This document shows, piece by piece, positions 25,280 to 39,537 of a DNA stretch of 64,000 nucleotides. The notes below the pieces were generated by a model. That model was not told the origin of the DNA and did no database searches. It saw only the letters and a list, made by a program, of their open reading frames with translations. Positions within the stretch are counted from its first letter, which is position 1. Each line of letters begins with the position of its first letter. The translations under genes were made by a program, and so were the position numbers. Location of the stretch: assembly GCF_020882245.1 (NCBI RefSeq), contig NC_083600.1, forward strand, positions 41,387,019 to 41,451,018. Reading direction: 5' to 3'. This DNA comes from Rhopalosiphum padi. Its lineage: Eukaryota; Arthropoda; Insecta; Hemiptera; Aphididae.

Positions 25280-26413
25280 TATACATAGTATATTAGTATT
25301 TACTACCTATGATGGTTCATCTTCATTCGTTTACTAGTTTACCTACTATTGTTGATAGTAAATAGTATATGCAATAATGTGTTAGGTCGAAGAAATGGCA
25401 CTAGCAATGAGGATGCTTGGGTTTCGAAACTCCCTTCCTTAAACTGTATTTATAGAAATTACATTCAAGCAGGCCAATGCAGGGCAGGATTTCTTCATGG
25501 AAGGGGTTATGAAAATAGTATTGTATTATATTTATTTTATATTTACTTTTTATGTATACTATATACTTAGGTATAAGAAGTTTTTACTAAAATTTCTGTT
25601 AGTTAAAGTGTTTTGATATTACATTATACTTCAGGAGTCTTTTAGAAGTAAACTTTCTTTTGGTTCAATAAAACAAATAGCTGTTAATGACTTACATGCA
25701 AAAAAATAAATTATTGTGGGGAGGGTTAAATTCCCCAATCACTGATCACAAGCCTGCAATCAATGACCATTGCAAACAATTATGCGGAAATCACCTATAT
25801 CAGTGGAGGTGTGTGATATAATAAAAAACTTTAAGTTGGTCTAAAATTTAAATATTTTAAAATTTCAATGCTGCGCATAGAAAATATATAAGCAACCCCA
25901 TTTATTAGTAAATATAACTATATTATTTGATTCCTAGTTCCTACAATTAAGTAGTTTTAATAGTTTTATTAAAATTGCAATTAAATATAAAGTTGAAACA
26001 GCTAAATATTCTTGACTGGGCCAATTTAGTATTTATTACTACTCTTATAAACTATCCTTAATTCTTAAATTAACCTGAAAATACGATTAAAATAACCATT
26101 TAAATAATTGGGTTAAACCTTTGTTTTTTTCCGTGATAATATACCGTGGTCAATATCAAATTTTTGTGATCAATACTTTAGAATTATAACCAGGGCCGTC
26201 CCGATGATTTGCGAGGCTTGGGGCAAAGTAAAATTGTTTGGGCCAACAAAGAGGTCAGTCTTATCTGATTTATTATTATTATTATTATTATTGGACAGTA
26301 AAATAACAGTATATTGTACAACTGTACAAGTGTATACAATTTAACATATAACGGTGTGAGTAATGGCCAATGGGAATATAAATTTACCACTTTAACTATA
26401 ACTTATATATATA
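25280..26413. other. Spacer with one unpaired hAT-like terminus
   Basis: Mostly AT-rich and non-coding. CAGGGCCGTCCCGATG at 26191 looks like the left end of a hAT-type element, but I did not find its partner. A TTA microsatellite lies at about 26271-26292. The small ORF at 25349-25570 has no recognisable domain. Confidence 0.4.
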
Positions 26414-26415
26414 TA

Positions 26416-27294
26416 CAGGATGATTCTTTTACCATTAAACACTTATTATTTCAAAAAGTGTTAATTTTTTTCAATTTTTTTTTTCAAAATTTTTAGTTTC
26501 ATGCTTTTCTATAACTATATATCATTTTCATTTTTTTCGCCCTTATATTTAATGAAATCATTATCAAATTTTGATTTCTAAATAGCAATCTTATATTTAA
26601 AATGTCATAAAATAGTATAGGTTTATTTTTTATAAATGTTAACATTAAAATTATTATTTTGCATTTAACCGTGAGTTATAATTACTCAAAGTTGGGTGGT
26701 GCGAGGTTGTTAGGTGTTTGTCCTACAGATTATTACGGCTGTGAGCGGGGCCGGTGAGAACTTTGGTGGGCCCCAGGGGCCAGGGCCCAGGACTGGTCAA
26801 TTCCGGGCCCTTTTACTTATATATAGGTACTTATTTTATACCTAACCGGGCCCCCCCTGTAGAGGTCCGGACTCCGGGGCTCAAGCCCCTCAACCCCACT
26901 CTCTCGCCGACCCTGGCTGTGAGCATTCGTAACTGTAGGTACAAACGAGTTTATTACATATGAGATATAAAACAGTAAGTATTATAAAAACCGAAAACCA
27001 CCCAACTTTGAAAAACTATATCTCGTTAAAAAATTAACGAAAAATAATAATTTGAAAGTTAAAATTCAAAAAAAAAATAGCACTAATATTAATTTAGTAC
27101 ATTTTAAATGTAGGTTGCCATTTGAAAATAAAAGGTTGATAGTGGTTTACCTATTAAATAAAAGGGTGAAAAAAATATAAATTTCATTCAGTTTGAGAAA
27201 AGCATGAAACAAACTACAGTGTTTTGGAAAAAAAAAACAAAAAAGTCAATACTTGACAAAATAATGAGTGTTTAATGATAAAATAATTACCCTG
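26416..27294. mobile_element. TA-flanked foldback element with long arms
   Basis: Starts CAGGATGATTCTTTTACCAT and ends with TAATTACCCTG, flanked by TA (26414-26415 and 27295-27296). Arms of about 280-300 bp (26416-26695 and 26995-27294) are diverged inverted copies sharing ATTAAACAC, TCATGCTTTTCT and CCCAACTTTGA-type words. No transposase. A GC-rich MITE (26746-26915) sits in the middle. The TA flanks suggest a Tc1/mariner-type non-autonomous element. Confidence 0.7.
26746..26915. mobile_element. GC-rich MITE nested in the foldback
   Basis: A 170-bp element with diverged ends CGGGGCCGGTGAGA and TCTCGCCGACCCTG, flanked by GCTGTGAG at 26738-26745 and 26916-26923 (perfect 8-bp duplication). It is rich in GGGCCC words, a sharp contrast with the surrounding AT-rich DNA. 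Confidence 0.85.
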
Positions 27295-27296
27295 TA

Positions 27297-28659
27297 TAGT
27301 TCCCCAAATTTAAAACTCAAATGTGCGCAAATAGTCTTAACAAATATAGTACCTTGCACTGCAAAATTTTTGGTGGGTGGCCTGGATAAATTTTAATTTC
27401 CCGGCCTGGATTTTGTTCCCGCTCCGCCCCTGCCTTCTGCACCGACAACAATATGAATAAGTAAATAAATTAATAATGTCAACATGTAATAGGTCAATAT
27501 AAAAAATGTATTAAAAATTAACTAATAAATATTAGTTTACCTATTAAATATTTGTAATAAATAAGGATCAATCTATACTTCTACGGATAAAAGTATACAA
27601 CGAAATACATCAGAAAATGTTGCCACCCAGATAGAGCGTATTCTTGAATTTCTAATTAGAAATCCTTAAAAGACTCAAAAGTATAAATAATGTTGATTGT
27701 TCATTTAGAACTATTAAGTATTATTGTATTAACATATTAATAATTATATTATATAATGTCTACGTATTACTGAACTATTACTGTAAATATAGACAATATA
27801 GTTTAGTGTTAATAGTATTAACTATTAAGTGTTTTAGGCTTTTAGCTGATCTACAACGACTGCAACTGTCTAATGTCTAAATGTACAGTCGTTCAGATAA
27901 TAAAGCAAATTGCACCTTAATAATCTATAATATCTAATATCCCCATATGTGTTTGACTAAAGGTCTACCAACAGCATATATAATTATAGAATAATTAGTA
28001 ACAGATAATTTATTTATTATCCAACGACCATCACGGCATCACGGTCTACTTTTAAGCTATAATCATTGACCAGTAATAACTAATTAGTTAATAGTTATTA
28101 ATTATTATCTATATTTGTAGGTGCATGTATTTGTAAGTACAACAATGTAGTTAGTTTAAAATAGTTGGTTTTATATGTATTCTGTATTTCTGTGGCACAT
28201 ATTCCGTAATCCATGGTCCATGATAATAACTGATAATCATATGAACAATTTGTATACATGATAAAACCATAGATAATATAGAATATATTAAAATTATATA
28301 TATATATATGTATATGTTTTGATAAGGATGACTAAACATTGGGGATAAAAAATACATTTTGTGTATTTGCCTACACTGATCCGGTTAAATGTTACCATTT
28401 CTCCTGACCACTTCTACAAATTAATTTGTCTTCATTTTCTTCTTGTAAAATATCATCACGATGTTTTTAATTTTTGTAGTCACGTTTTAAAAAATATTTG
28501 TATTTTGAACTAAAATTATTTAAATTTTTGATTCCTTTTATTTTATGTTATTTCCTTTTATAATTTGTTAGCGAATTTGTTATAAATCTTTATTGCTGGG
28601 TAATTTTCCCGGCCGAATAATTTAATTTAATTTAAAGAGTAGATCAGAAGCCATTTGCA
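27297..28659. other. Spacer upstream of CLUH
   Basis: A hAT-like end fragment (CCCGCTCCGCCCCTG near 27420) and otherwise AT-rich sequence. The CLUH promoter and 5' UTR are expected in the last few hundred bases, but I recognise no core element. Confidence 0.4.
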
Positions 28660-31600
28660 ATGACACTAGAAGTCAAGGAGGGAAACTTGACTAATTCAAA
28701 TAATCATCAATTAAATGGTATGTTAAATAATAAGTAGAACACTAATATTTGAATCTATGTTATAAAAATGTATGCAAATATCAATTTATTGATAATTTAA
28801 TATAGGATGTATTCTTAGCTTATAAAATTAGGTAAGTAGGTACATATTATAATTATTATCTGAATAAAAAAAAAAAAAATACTTAAAGGTCGAATTGTAA
28901 GTACCTATCTATTTTATTTTTGAATCATCAATTAAAAAATAATATGTAAATGAAGTGGTAGAATTCAATTAACATTTTGCAGTCATATATTTATATACAT
29001 AAATATGACATATTTGAAGAACCTATTTGTAGGATTTTATTTAAGTATATTATTAATTTGTTAGAAAATGTGATTTTTATTTTATGTACTAACAACAATT
29101 TAATGAATCTTAATCAATTGATGTTATTGTAATGAATAGTAAGTGGATAGTAAGACTAACTTAATAATTTTAGATTGGTTCTTTACAATAATTTTAATTC
29201 TATTTCCAAATTATAATTTAATACCTATGATTATTATTTTCATAATGTATTTTTTTAAAGATAGAGTTGAAAATTAATTTTATTATAAAAAATATAACAT
29301 TGCGTCTATTAGTTTTAATATTTTCATGTAGGTATATTTCATTATTTCTGTCAAAAGATAATAATGAAATATTTTTTTTATCAGGGATACCTATTAAAAT
29401 TTATGTTTATATATAGTTAAGAGTTAAGCAATTAATCTGTATCTTTGATAGATTGTTCACCGATTAATGGTTATTTAATTTTTTTAAACTAAAAATACAA
29501 GTTGTACCTAAATATTTTAGTTGTTTAAAATAATTTAAATACCTTTAAATAAAAATTATTGTTACAACAATAGCATTTTAAAATAAATGTCACAATAATT
29601 GAATGTCAAAATGATTTGTAAAATCTTGTCTGAAAATTGTATTTTATTCCAAATTTAATTTAAAAATCAGGTTTATCATGAATTATTAAAGTTCCATTAA
29701 TTAACAATATTTTACCTAGATCACTGACGCTCACTTTATTACCTTAATTGTATTATAGAAAAAATTGGCGTTTGGCATTTAATAATTAAATAAATCAATA
29801 TTCATATTACCTTTTTAATATACATTATTTTGTTGGTACTGAATTATAGTTGTAACCTATATTTAGTAATATAACTTAATAATAAATAAGATTTTTTGTT
29901 ATAGAAATGATTGGTAATACTTAAATTGATAAAGCTGTTGTTTCTCGCTATACACATACTAAACTCCAACCTTTGGAAACCTTTTACTTTAGATTTTAAA
30001 GACTAATTCAAATATAATATATTTAGATATGAATTATTATTAAAAAAACATTTAAATATTTTTTTGTATTATTATTACTCACACTTAAAATAAGTAGAGA
30101 TTTAAGGTGAACATATTAATAATTTAATATTAGATACAAATTAATCAATAAAAAAATATTAAAATTAATATTTTTCATTTGAGTATAGTTATTATCCCAG
30201 TTAATACTAATTTTATCATTTTGTTTTTTTAAATAATTTGACATTCAAATTCTTCAATATACTAACAAGAAACATTTAAATTTAAAAAATCTCATTTTTG
30301 TTGTATTAGTTAATTTAATTTTTCATATAAAAAGATGATTTTATGCAGTTTTTACAATATTTAAAATATAAAAATAAACAATTGTGCATAAAATATAAAA
30401 AAGTATAATCAAACTAAAGCCTCTTTACCTATAGCATTTGTTGTTAGTTTAAAAAATATTAAATTTTAAATTTATTAATTAAAATGTGATTATGACTTAC
30501 TAAATAATAATTGTGTTATATTGTAGGGAACATAGAAATAGTTTGTAATGATCATAAGACACCAAGTGTAGATCATGTTGTTAATGGAATTAGTAGTCAA
30601 GAAGTTAATTCTGAAAGTACTACAGTTAATCACGTAGATGTTGTCAACAATAATGAATCCCATAATGTTGGGAAAAAACAATTAAAGAAAAATACCAAGA
30701 AAGATAAAGATGTTGACAAAACAATTACAGATCCAAACATTAACAACATTTCTCATAGTGATGATAGTTCTGAGGAGAGTACTGATAATGAAAAAAAACA
30801 AGGTACTGAGATAATTTTTATTCAAGATCTTGGATTCAATGTTAAAATAGTTTGTCCTGGAACTGAAGCTTTTGAAATTCAAGTTAGTTAATAAAAATTA
30901 TTTAATTTACAATTTTTTGCTATAACTTATGTGTTATTTAATGTAGGTATCTAGCATGGAATTAGTTCAAGAGATTCACCAATTACTAATGGATCGAGAG
31001 GACACATGTCACCGTACTTGTTTTTCACTACAGCTGAATGGTGTAACATTGGATAATTTTTCAGAATTGAAAACTATTGATGGCCTTAAAGAAGGATCTA
31101 TTATAAAAGTATGTTTTAGTTTTAGATAGTTGTTTTTAAAATAGTGTTTAACAATATGATTGCAATATGATTTAACTATATATATTTATCATTATTATTT
31201 TTATGACTGATATTTTTGTATTAACATATTGCTCATTGATCTTTCATATAATTTTTGAGATTTAATTCTATTTACTTGTACATAAAAATGTGTTTTACTC
31301 TAACTTTATGATGGTTAGTTTTAATTTATGAAATCCTTATCCTGTGTCACAAAAAAACTTAAACTTGTTTTATTATCTACTTGCAATATTCTATTATTTG
31401 ATCAAAAATAAGCAAAAACATTATTAAAATTAGATATTAAGATACAATATCTAAATAAATATAGTTTAAATGGTTCATCACACTGACTATCTAATGTTGT
31501 TATCATTAATTATTTTCTGATTGATTTTATAAAAAAAAATTTTTATTCAATGTACATATAATATAGATTTTGTTGCAGTTTAAGTGCTCTCTGTTTATAT

Positions 31601-34600
31601 AGAACAATGTTACATCTTATTAATAATTTTGGTCTAGTGTAATTATTATCTAAACTGATAGGTACAGTCAAAGAATATAATTTTAGGAATACAGCTTCAT
31701 AATTAGTTAATAAATAAATAAACTTGTTAAAATTTAAGATGCTAGAATCTAGTACTAAACTATGAACCCAAAAGTCCCACTAGAATATGGTAAATAATTT
31801 CTGAGACAAATTGTTACCCTAGTTACTACATTAAATTCAAAATTAATATTTAAATCATTTATTGTTAACTAATAGAAATTAAAATATTTCAGTTCTAATT
31901 TATATTTTCTAATATTTTTAAAAATGTTTAGTATTCTATTTTTAATATAATACTTACAGGTTGTAGAAGAGCCGTACACTATGCGTGAAGCTAGAATTCA
32001 TGTTCGCCACGTCAGAGACATATTAAAATCATTAGAAATGGCAGATGCTTACAATGGTGTTGATTGTAATTCATTATCATTTTTAAATGTTGTTACTCAA
32101 GGTATTAAACTTAGTATGGCTTTTAATTGTCGTAAGTGATAGTAATAAAAACATTCTTATTTTTAAAAACAGAAAAGAAAAAAACTCGTTCTGAAAGCGT
32201 TGACTGTACTCCTCCAGACTATACAATGCCAAACAATAAAGATCGACCATTACTTCCCCTGCATCCAACATCAAAAGACTTAAAAGGACCTTTATGCATA
32301 AAGGTAACAATAATATTTTTTATTTTAATTATAATATTTATACTATATTTTGAGGAAATGTTTATTGCTTATTGTATATTAAGTATTTCTTATTTTAGAT
32401 TCGGTTTGAAGTAAATAAATATTAAAGTTCTTTTACTGTGGTTGGATTTTTACAAAGAATTATTTTATTAGTTATTTCCTTATAATTTTTTTATTTAAAG
32501 TTTGAAGACATTTAAGAGCAGTTGAATTCAAGTTTTTCTCACAATTTATTTTAATTATTAGTCTTTCCTTTTAATATAAGTGTCACTACATAAATAGAAC
32601 ATGCAACTACTTTCAATACTACCAATATTATAGTGCTTTTTATGATTTTAGGTACTTACTACTTCTGCATGGAATCCTCCACCTGGTTTTCGAAAAATGC
32701 ATGGAGATTTGATGTATATGTATGTCATTACATTAGAGGAAAAACATTTCCACATTACTGCTTGTACCAAAGGATTTTTCATTAACCAGTAATTATAATT
32801 TAAAAAAAATTCTTACCTTTTTTTTTATAATAATTTTTATTATGACTAGGTCTACTAATGAAGAATTTAATCCTAAACCTGCTGCGCCAAATCATTTATG
32901 TCACTCTTTAATCGAATTGCTTAGTCAAGTAAGTCCAGCTTTCAAACGAAATTTTGCAGCATTGCAAAAAAAGAGAACTGCTCGTCATCCTTTTGAACGT
33001 GTTGCAACACCTTATCAAGTATATAGTTGGGCTTCTCCATTACTTGAGCATACTTTAGATGCCATCAGAGCTGAAGACAGTGTGTATTATTTTAGTCAAA
33101 TTTTTTTTTTTTAGAAATATGGTTTTTAAACAAAATTAAATTATGTAATTGCAAAAAATGTATATGAATTATTTTTGTGTATTTAAGCTTTTTCATCAAA
33201 ACTTGGATATGAAGAACATATTCCTGGTCAAACCCGAGATTGGAATGAAGAATTACAAACAACTAGAGAACTTCCTCGTAAAAATCTTCCGGAACGTTTA
33301 TTGAGAGAAAGAGCCATTTTCAAAGTATGTATAACAAATATTTTAAATTATTTAAAATAAAAGTGTCATGTTGATTTAAAAACTCACATTTAATAGGTGC
33401 ATGGTGATTTTGTAGCTGCTGCTACCCGAGGTGCTATGGCAGTAATTGATGGTAATGTAATGGCTATTAATCCTGGTGAAGAAGCTAAAATGCAAATGTT
33501 TATATGGAATAATATTTTTTTCTCACTGGGTTTTGATGTTAGAGATCATTATAAAGAATTAGGAGGAGATGCTGCTGCTTTTGTTGCTCCTGTATGTATT
33601 TAATTATTATCTCTTTTATTAACTTACAATTAAGTTTTCAATTTTAATATAACATGTGTTATTTTAGCGAAATGATTTGCAAGGTGTTCGAGTATATAGT
33701 GCAGTAGACTTGCCTGGATTATATACGTTAGGCACAGTTGTTGTTGATTATAGAGGATACAGAGTAACAGCTCAATCTATTATTCCTGGCATTTTGGAAA
33801 GAGAACAAGAACAATCTGTTGTGTATGGATCTGTGGATTTTGGTAAAACCGTGACTACCAATCCAAAATACATTGAATTAGTATGTGACGATGTATTTTA
33901 TTATGTATATTTAAATTAACTTGATAATTTAACTTAATCAATAATATACTTATTATAGCTTAGTCAAGCAGCACAGCAGTTAAAAATAATGCCACATAAA
34001 GTAATCAGTGAAAAAAGTGAAGAAATTGAATTATGTTCATCTGTAGAGTGTAAAGGCATCATTGGAAATGATAGCCGTTATTATATTTTGGATCTACTTA
34101 GAACTTTTCCTCCTGATGTCAATTTCCTTTTACGTAAATATTATTTGGACTTAATTTAAATTTAATTAATTAACTAATTATTATATTATTTGTTATAGTT
34201 GATGAAGATATACTTAGTAAAGAAGTAAAATCTTTGGGATTTCCTATTCAACATAGACATAAATTATGTTGTCTTAGACAGGAGTTGATTGATTCATTCA
34301 TTGAGTAAGAATTTTTAATTTTAAGTAAAATTATATTCTTTTTTAAACATGTCTAATTTAATATTGAAACTATAATTTTTTATAGAACACGTTATATGAT
34401 GTTTATTAAGTATGCAGCATTCCATTTACAGCATTTAAATTTATGGAAAAATCAAAAAAATGTGGACAGCGTTATTGACAATAGTGCACTGGTATGTTTA
34501 AACTACCGCATAAATTGATTAAATCTAAGTATTTATATATTTATTAGATTAAAGAAAAAGGAATTCAAAATAGTGATGAAAATAGTAAACATGAAGTAGC

Positions 34601-37600
34601 TGATGTTAAAAAAATTGATAATAAGGGTGATGAAAACACTTTGGAAGAGTCATTAGAGACTAAGAAAAAGATTGTGGAAACAATTACTGAAAGTGTCGTA
34701 AAAGATAGTAAGTTAATCTTTTTTAGTTTCAATTGCTATTTGCTAGCTTCTTTATCATAATAAAGAATAATAAATTATAAAACATATATTGTAATAGGTG
34801 ATGATAATAGTACTAAAGAAGTTGTTAAAAAAGCTGCTCAAAAGGTTGGCTCACTGAAAGAAACAGAATTTGATATAAGATTCAATCCAGATGTGTTTTC
34901 ACCAGGTGTAAAGCATTTTAACCCCGAATCAGATCAATTTAAATTAGAAAAACAATTGGTTGTAGATGCAGCTGAATATCTACTGTTATCTCAAATTCCA
35001 TTGTTTGTATGTTTTTATAATTTCTATTATTTAATGTTAATCAGTAAAGGTCTTCTACTGTATTGTAAATTATTTTTCAAACAAACTATACAATTATATT
35101 ATTAAATTGTAGGATAAATGGATATATATTTATTATAATCCATATAAAAATACACAATTTTATGGCCTATGAATTTTTTTAACTTAATTAGGTATGCATA
35201 GTACATTTTTTTTTTTCTAATGGCAAACATCTATTTTAACTACCTATTATTTTTTGCCTATTTTTTAATGATTTTTGGTAGTTAAAATTACTTTCTAATT
35301 CTTAAATTACTGAGTTACAGCAATCAACCAAAAAACCTCAAAATGTGCACGATTTTTAGTTTTTTGACTGTTACTCCAAAAAAAATTATTCTAGAATTTG
35401 TTTAATATTTTTCTTGTGAAATATTTACCCCTATTTATTAAGGTGATATTAAATGTTATTATAATTCTAATTATTGTATAGTTTTCACTTTAATTTTTGT
35501 ATAAATTATAACTTAACACAAGACAAATCTTTTTTTTTAAATTATGATTTTCGTCTAAACTGGTCATCGTTTTATTTTGTATCAAATTGTCATACAGATA
35601 AATGTTTACTTCAAGATAAATACCTAATGTTTAATTTTATAATTCCAAATAAAATATGATAAGTATAAGATTATGTTTCTATTCCAATTTAAGATAGCAT
35701 AGTTAATTAATTTGGACAACAATTTATACGTTAAATTAATTAAAAACTAAATAAACTTATAACTTAAATAATAATTAAATTTAATATTAATTATTACTAA
35801 ATTTCAATAGATCCATTGACGTAACAAAAAAAAAAAATAACATACTTATTTACATTAAAATTAAAGTGAAAATTATACAGTATACTCGCCGCAGAATAAG
35901 AACTACCTGGGCAGCGGACAGGTAGTTCTTATTCTAAACAGGTTCACCGTGCGCAGGTCGTATCTAATTGGCTAACAAAAACAAAGTGGAATAGATGTAT
36001 ACAGCCCAACTATAACAAGGTTGCGTTGGAGAATTAGGCCGCCTGCGCTACGGGGTACGTTCTTATTCTGCGGCGAGTATAGTTAAAATTATAATATTTA
36101 AATATCATCTTTATTAATAGGGAAATAGGAGTGAAAATTTATAATATCAAGCCTAAACAATCCTACAATAATTATTTTTAGAGTTACAGTCAAAAAACAA
36201 AAAATTGCAAACATTTTGAGGTTTTTGGTTGTATTGCTGTAACTAGGTCAATTTTGGACTTAGAAAGTTGGTTAAACTATCAAAAATCATTAAAAAAAAA
36301 TAGGCAAATATAATAAGTGGTTGCCACTTAAGAAAAAAAAGTTGTACTACGCATGCGTATCTAATTAAGTTAAAAAAAAACATATACATGTCATATCAAC
36401 CAACTAAAAAAGCAGAATTCAAATTGGAGGGAGCTACGCAGAGATATTGATTATTCTCTTTAGCGTTTACACTCTGTATATATACTTTATTCAAATTTAG
36501 AAGCGATCAGATTTTGTTGGTGGCGCACAGGTCACACCCATAACTGTTTTCTCTTCTTAATCAATCACTTATAATATAAACATAGAACCAGTGCTTAAAT
36601 TGGGAAAAATTAAGTAGAGAAGCTCAATCAAATGATTTAAAAACTACATTCCAAATGCACTATTACTAAACACAGGCCTGTGGGGGACTTCGCCCCCACA
36701 CTCCCCTTGACATCCTTAATTATATATTAAATACCACTTTTCTACTACATAAATATTTTAATTCTACCTTCATACTAGTCCATCAAATAGATATGTTCAA
36801 TAAATTATAGGCAAAAAACAGTATGATATAATTATTAATAAGCAACTACAAAAAAAATATATTGGACCATAGAAGTGATACTGATAATAATAAATTAATA
36901 AACTATTATCAAAAATAATTTTGATACTAAAAATTGTAAAATTTGTCATATTTTAAATTGAAATCCACATTTTAATAAAAATTATTTTGGACATAAGTTT
37001 GTGCCGTCCCTTTATTCCTGTGAAAAAATAAAGTTGTGGTACACAAAAAAATTAAATAGTAGGGGAGCTCCGTCCCTCTATGCACCCCCCCCCCCCCAAT
37101 TCAAGCACTGCTTAGAACAATACCATGTCCATGTGCAAAAGTCGGCCGCCTGGGTCACTTCTAAATGTGAATAGAGAATAGTGTATACTGACAAAAGTAC
37201 AATTAATTCTTATAGATTAGAGACTGTATGGATCATTCTTCTGCTCCAATGGATGGACAAATATTATCTGAAAATTTACATACCAGAGGTATCAATATTC
37301 GTTATTTGGGGAAAATCGCTGAAAAACTTTCAAAAATCAAACAACTTGAATATTTGTACAGTATTACTGTTGCAGAATTAATTACTAGGGCAGCAAAACA
37401 CATATTCAATACTTACATACAAGTAAGAAGAATTATATTCTATCACTGTTTTATATACTTTAAATTTAAATTGTTTATTTTTAGTCAGCCGAGTTGATGA
37501 GTCTAGCTAATGCAGTTAGTCATTTTTTGAATTGTTTTTTGTCATCATGTTCAACACCACATCCTCAGAATACATTAGACGATGTAAAACCAATAAAAAA

Positions 37601-39537
37601 GCGTAACAAGCGCAAAGGGAGATTAAACAGATTATTAACTGTAGATAATAAAGATTGGGCTAATCTTACTCGGCATGGTCTTTGGTCTCAAATTCGAGCA
37701 GAAATAAAATCATATTATGCTTGGGAATTGGTTTCTGAAACGATTGAATCTATTTGTGAACACTATGGCACTCAAAAAATATCATTATTGAGGTATATTT
37801 ATCAGCATTACTTTATGTTAAGCTTTTATATAGAAATATTGTGTTTTGTTATTAATAACTTAAACAGAATATTTTTATTCTTTATTAATAGGTCATTTTG
37901 TTTAAAAACTGGAATTCAGATACTTTTAAGAGAATATTCATTTGATTCTAAAAATCGGTTTACATTCTTTGAAGAAGATATTGTGAATATGTTTCCTGTT
38001 GTTAAACACATCAATCCTAGGGTAAAATAAGTAGTTTTATTCCATTTTCTTTTATAATATATGTTGATGATTACAGGCAACTGATGCGTTTAATTTTTAT
38101 ACCACTGGCCAAACAAAAATCCAACAAGGGCTTTTAAAAGAAGGATATGATTTAATTATGGAAGCTTTAACCCTTTTAAATAATGTATATGGTGCAATGC
38201 ATCCTGAAATCGCTCAATGTTTACGAATGCTTGCCAGATTAAGTTATATAATGGGTGATTATGGTGAAGCCATGGCATATCAACAGAAAGCTGTATTTAT
38301 GTCAGAACGAGTTAATGGAATTGATCATCCATATACCATTACAGAATATGTAATTTTAGAAGAAAAATTTACTTTTATGAATATTACATGTTTTGTTTTA
38401 TTTAATTTCAGATTCATTTAGCTTTGTATTGTTATGCAAATAATCAAATAACTACTGCTTTAAAGTTATTGTATCGAGCTCGTTATTTGGCAGTTTTGAT
38501 TTGTGGAGAAAATCACCCTGAAATAGCTCTATTAGATGTGTGTATATCTAAGATAATTATTCATTTTTATTCTTTGTAATATTTATATTGTATTTTATTT
38601 TTATTTTTATATATACATTTATAGAGTAATATTAGTCTTATATTGCATGCAGTTCAAGAATATGATCTTTCACTAAGATTTTTGGAGAAAGCGTTAGCTT
38701 TAAATATAAAATTTTATGGCCCTAAATCTTTAAAAGTAGCAGTGAGTTATCATCTAGTTGCTCGTACTCAAAGTTGTATGGGAGATTTCCGTTCAGCATT
38801 GAGCAATGAAAGAGAAACATATGCAATTTATAAACAACAGGTACTAATATACCAACAAAATATTAAAAACTAATTTCAATTAAATGTGTTTTATTTTTAA
38901 GTTTGGTGAAAAACATGAAAAAACACAAGAGTCATCAGATTGTTTGAAACACCTAACACATCAAGCAGTAGTATTACAAAAAAAAATGAATGAAATCTAT
39001 ACAGGCAAAACTGGTGCTACATTACCTCCAATACAAATACACCCACCTTCTATGGGTAGTGTACTAGATATGCTCAATGTCATCAATGGCATTCTGTATG
39101 TACAAATTAGGTATGTTATTAGCATTAAATCACATAAACATATTTAAAATGTTTACTATGTTAAATTGTTTTTAGTAATTTAATAGACCTGATTAATTCA
39201 AACCTATGGAAAACTTCTTAGTTATTGTGGCTATTCGTCCTGGTTTTTAATTATTTTGTGCAGATTAAAATATAATAACCACAGAGACTTGAAACTTTTT
39301 GACATTACCAATATTATTTTCTTTAAATAAAAACTTTATTCAATTATAATTGTTTATCCTAATAATTATAAAGCAATTAAATTTATTTTTCAAGAGTTGT
39401 AAATAATATTTTTTGTTTAAATTTTATATTATTTGTTTAGTCAGCAAGATTTAGAAAATTTTAAAGCAGAGGTGGAAAAACGTTCGGAAACACTAGACTT
39501 GGTGAAACCATCAACAGAGCAGGAATGCACCAGTTGA
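28660..39537 (+). CDS. clu: Clustered mitochondria protein (CLUH/clueless)
   Basis: Cytosolic RNA-binding protein that governs mRNAs of nuclear-encoded mitochondrial proteins; its loss clumps mitochondria. 23 phase-consistent exons: 28660-28717, 30527-30882, 30947-31108, 31960-32101, 32173-32303, 32652-32788, 32850-33079, 33188-33324, 33397-33591, 33668-33880, 33959-34133, 34199-34304, 34386-34491, 34548-34707, 34798-35006, 37216-37422, 37485-37792, 37892-38021, 38077-38349, 38412-38537, 38625-38840, 38902-39110, 39441-39537; 1360 residues against about 1309 in human. Domains: acidic/lysine-rich N-terminal extension; ubiquitin-like CLU_N at about 120-190 (SSMELVQEIHQLL); VDCTPPDY; NPPPGFRKMHGDLMY; HPFERVATPYQVYSW (about 385); the central CLU domain (GYEEHIPGQTRDWNEEL onward); a variable charged linker at about 716-780; AELITRAAKHIF; and C-terminal TPR repeats (about 1054-1330; GDYGEAMAYQQKAVFMSERV, YDLSLRFLEKAL). 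The start ATG is the only one in frame in exon 1. Confidence 0.97.
35178..36376. mobile_element. Foldback element in CLUH intron 15
   Basis: The left arm at about 35178-35378 and the right arm at about 36178-36376 are inverted copies (for example TTAACTTAATTAGGTATGCA against TGCGTATCTAATTAAGTTAA, and AACCTCAAAATGTG against AACATTTTGAGGTT). Coding sequence is absent. The MITE at 35883 lies between the arms. Exact ends are uncertain. Confidence 0.7.
35883..36079. mobile_element. TA-flanked MITE with internal hairpin
   Basis: A 197-bp element with exact inverted ends TACTCGCCGCAGAATAAGAAC and its complement, flanked by TA on both sides (35881-35882, 36080-36081), as in Tc1/mariner-type MITEs. 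The left half has a second perfect 17-bp stem: AGAATAAGAACTACCTG and CAGGTAGTTCTTATTCT around a 9-bp loop. It is nested in the foldback of CLUH intron 15. Confidence 0.83.
36589..37110. mobile_element. hAT-like MITE in CLUH intron 15
   Basis: A 522-bp element with ends CAGTGCTTAAATTGGG and CCCAATTCAAGCACTG (one mismatch). The flanks CATAGAAC (36581-36588) and CTTAGAAC (37111-37118) match at 7 of 8 bases. It includes a run of about 15 C near 37084-37098 and has no coding capacity. It ends about 105 bp before the next CLUH exon. Confidence 0.8.
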
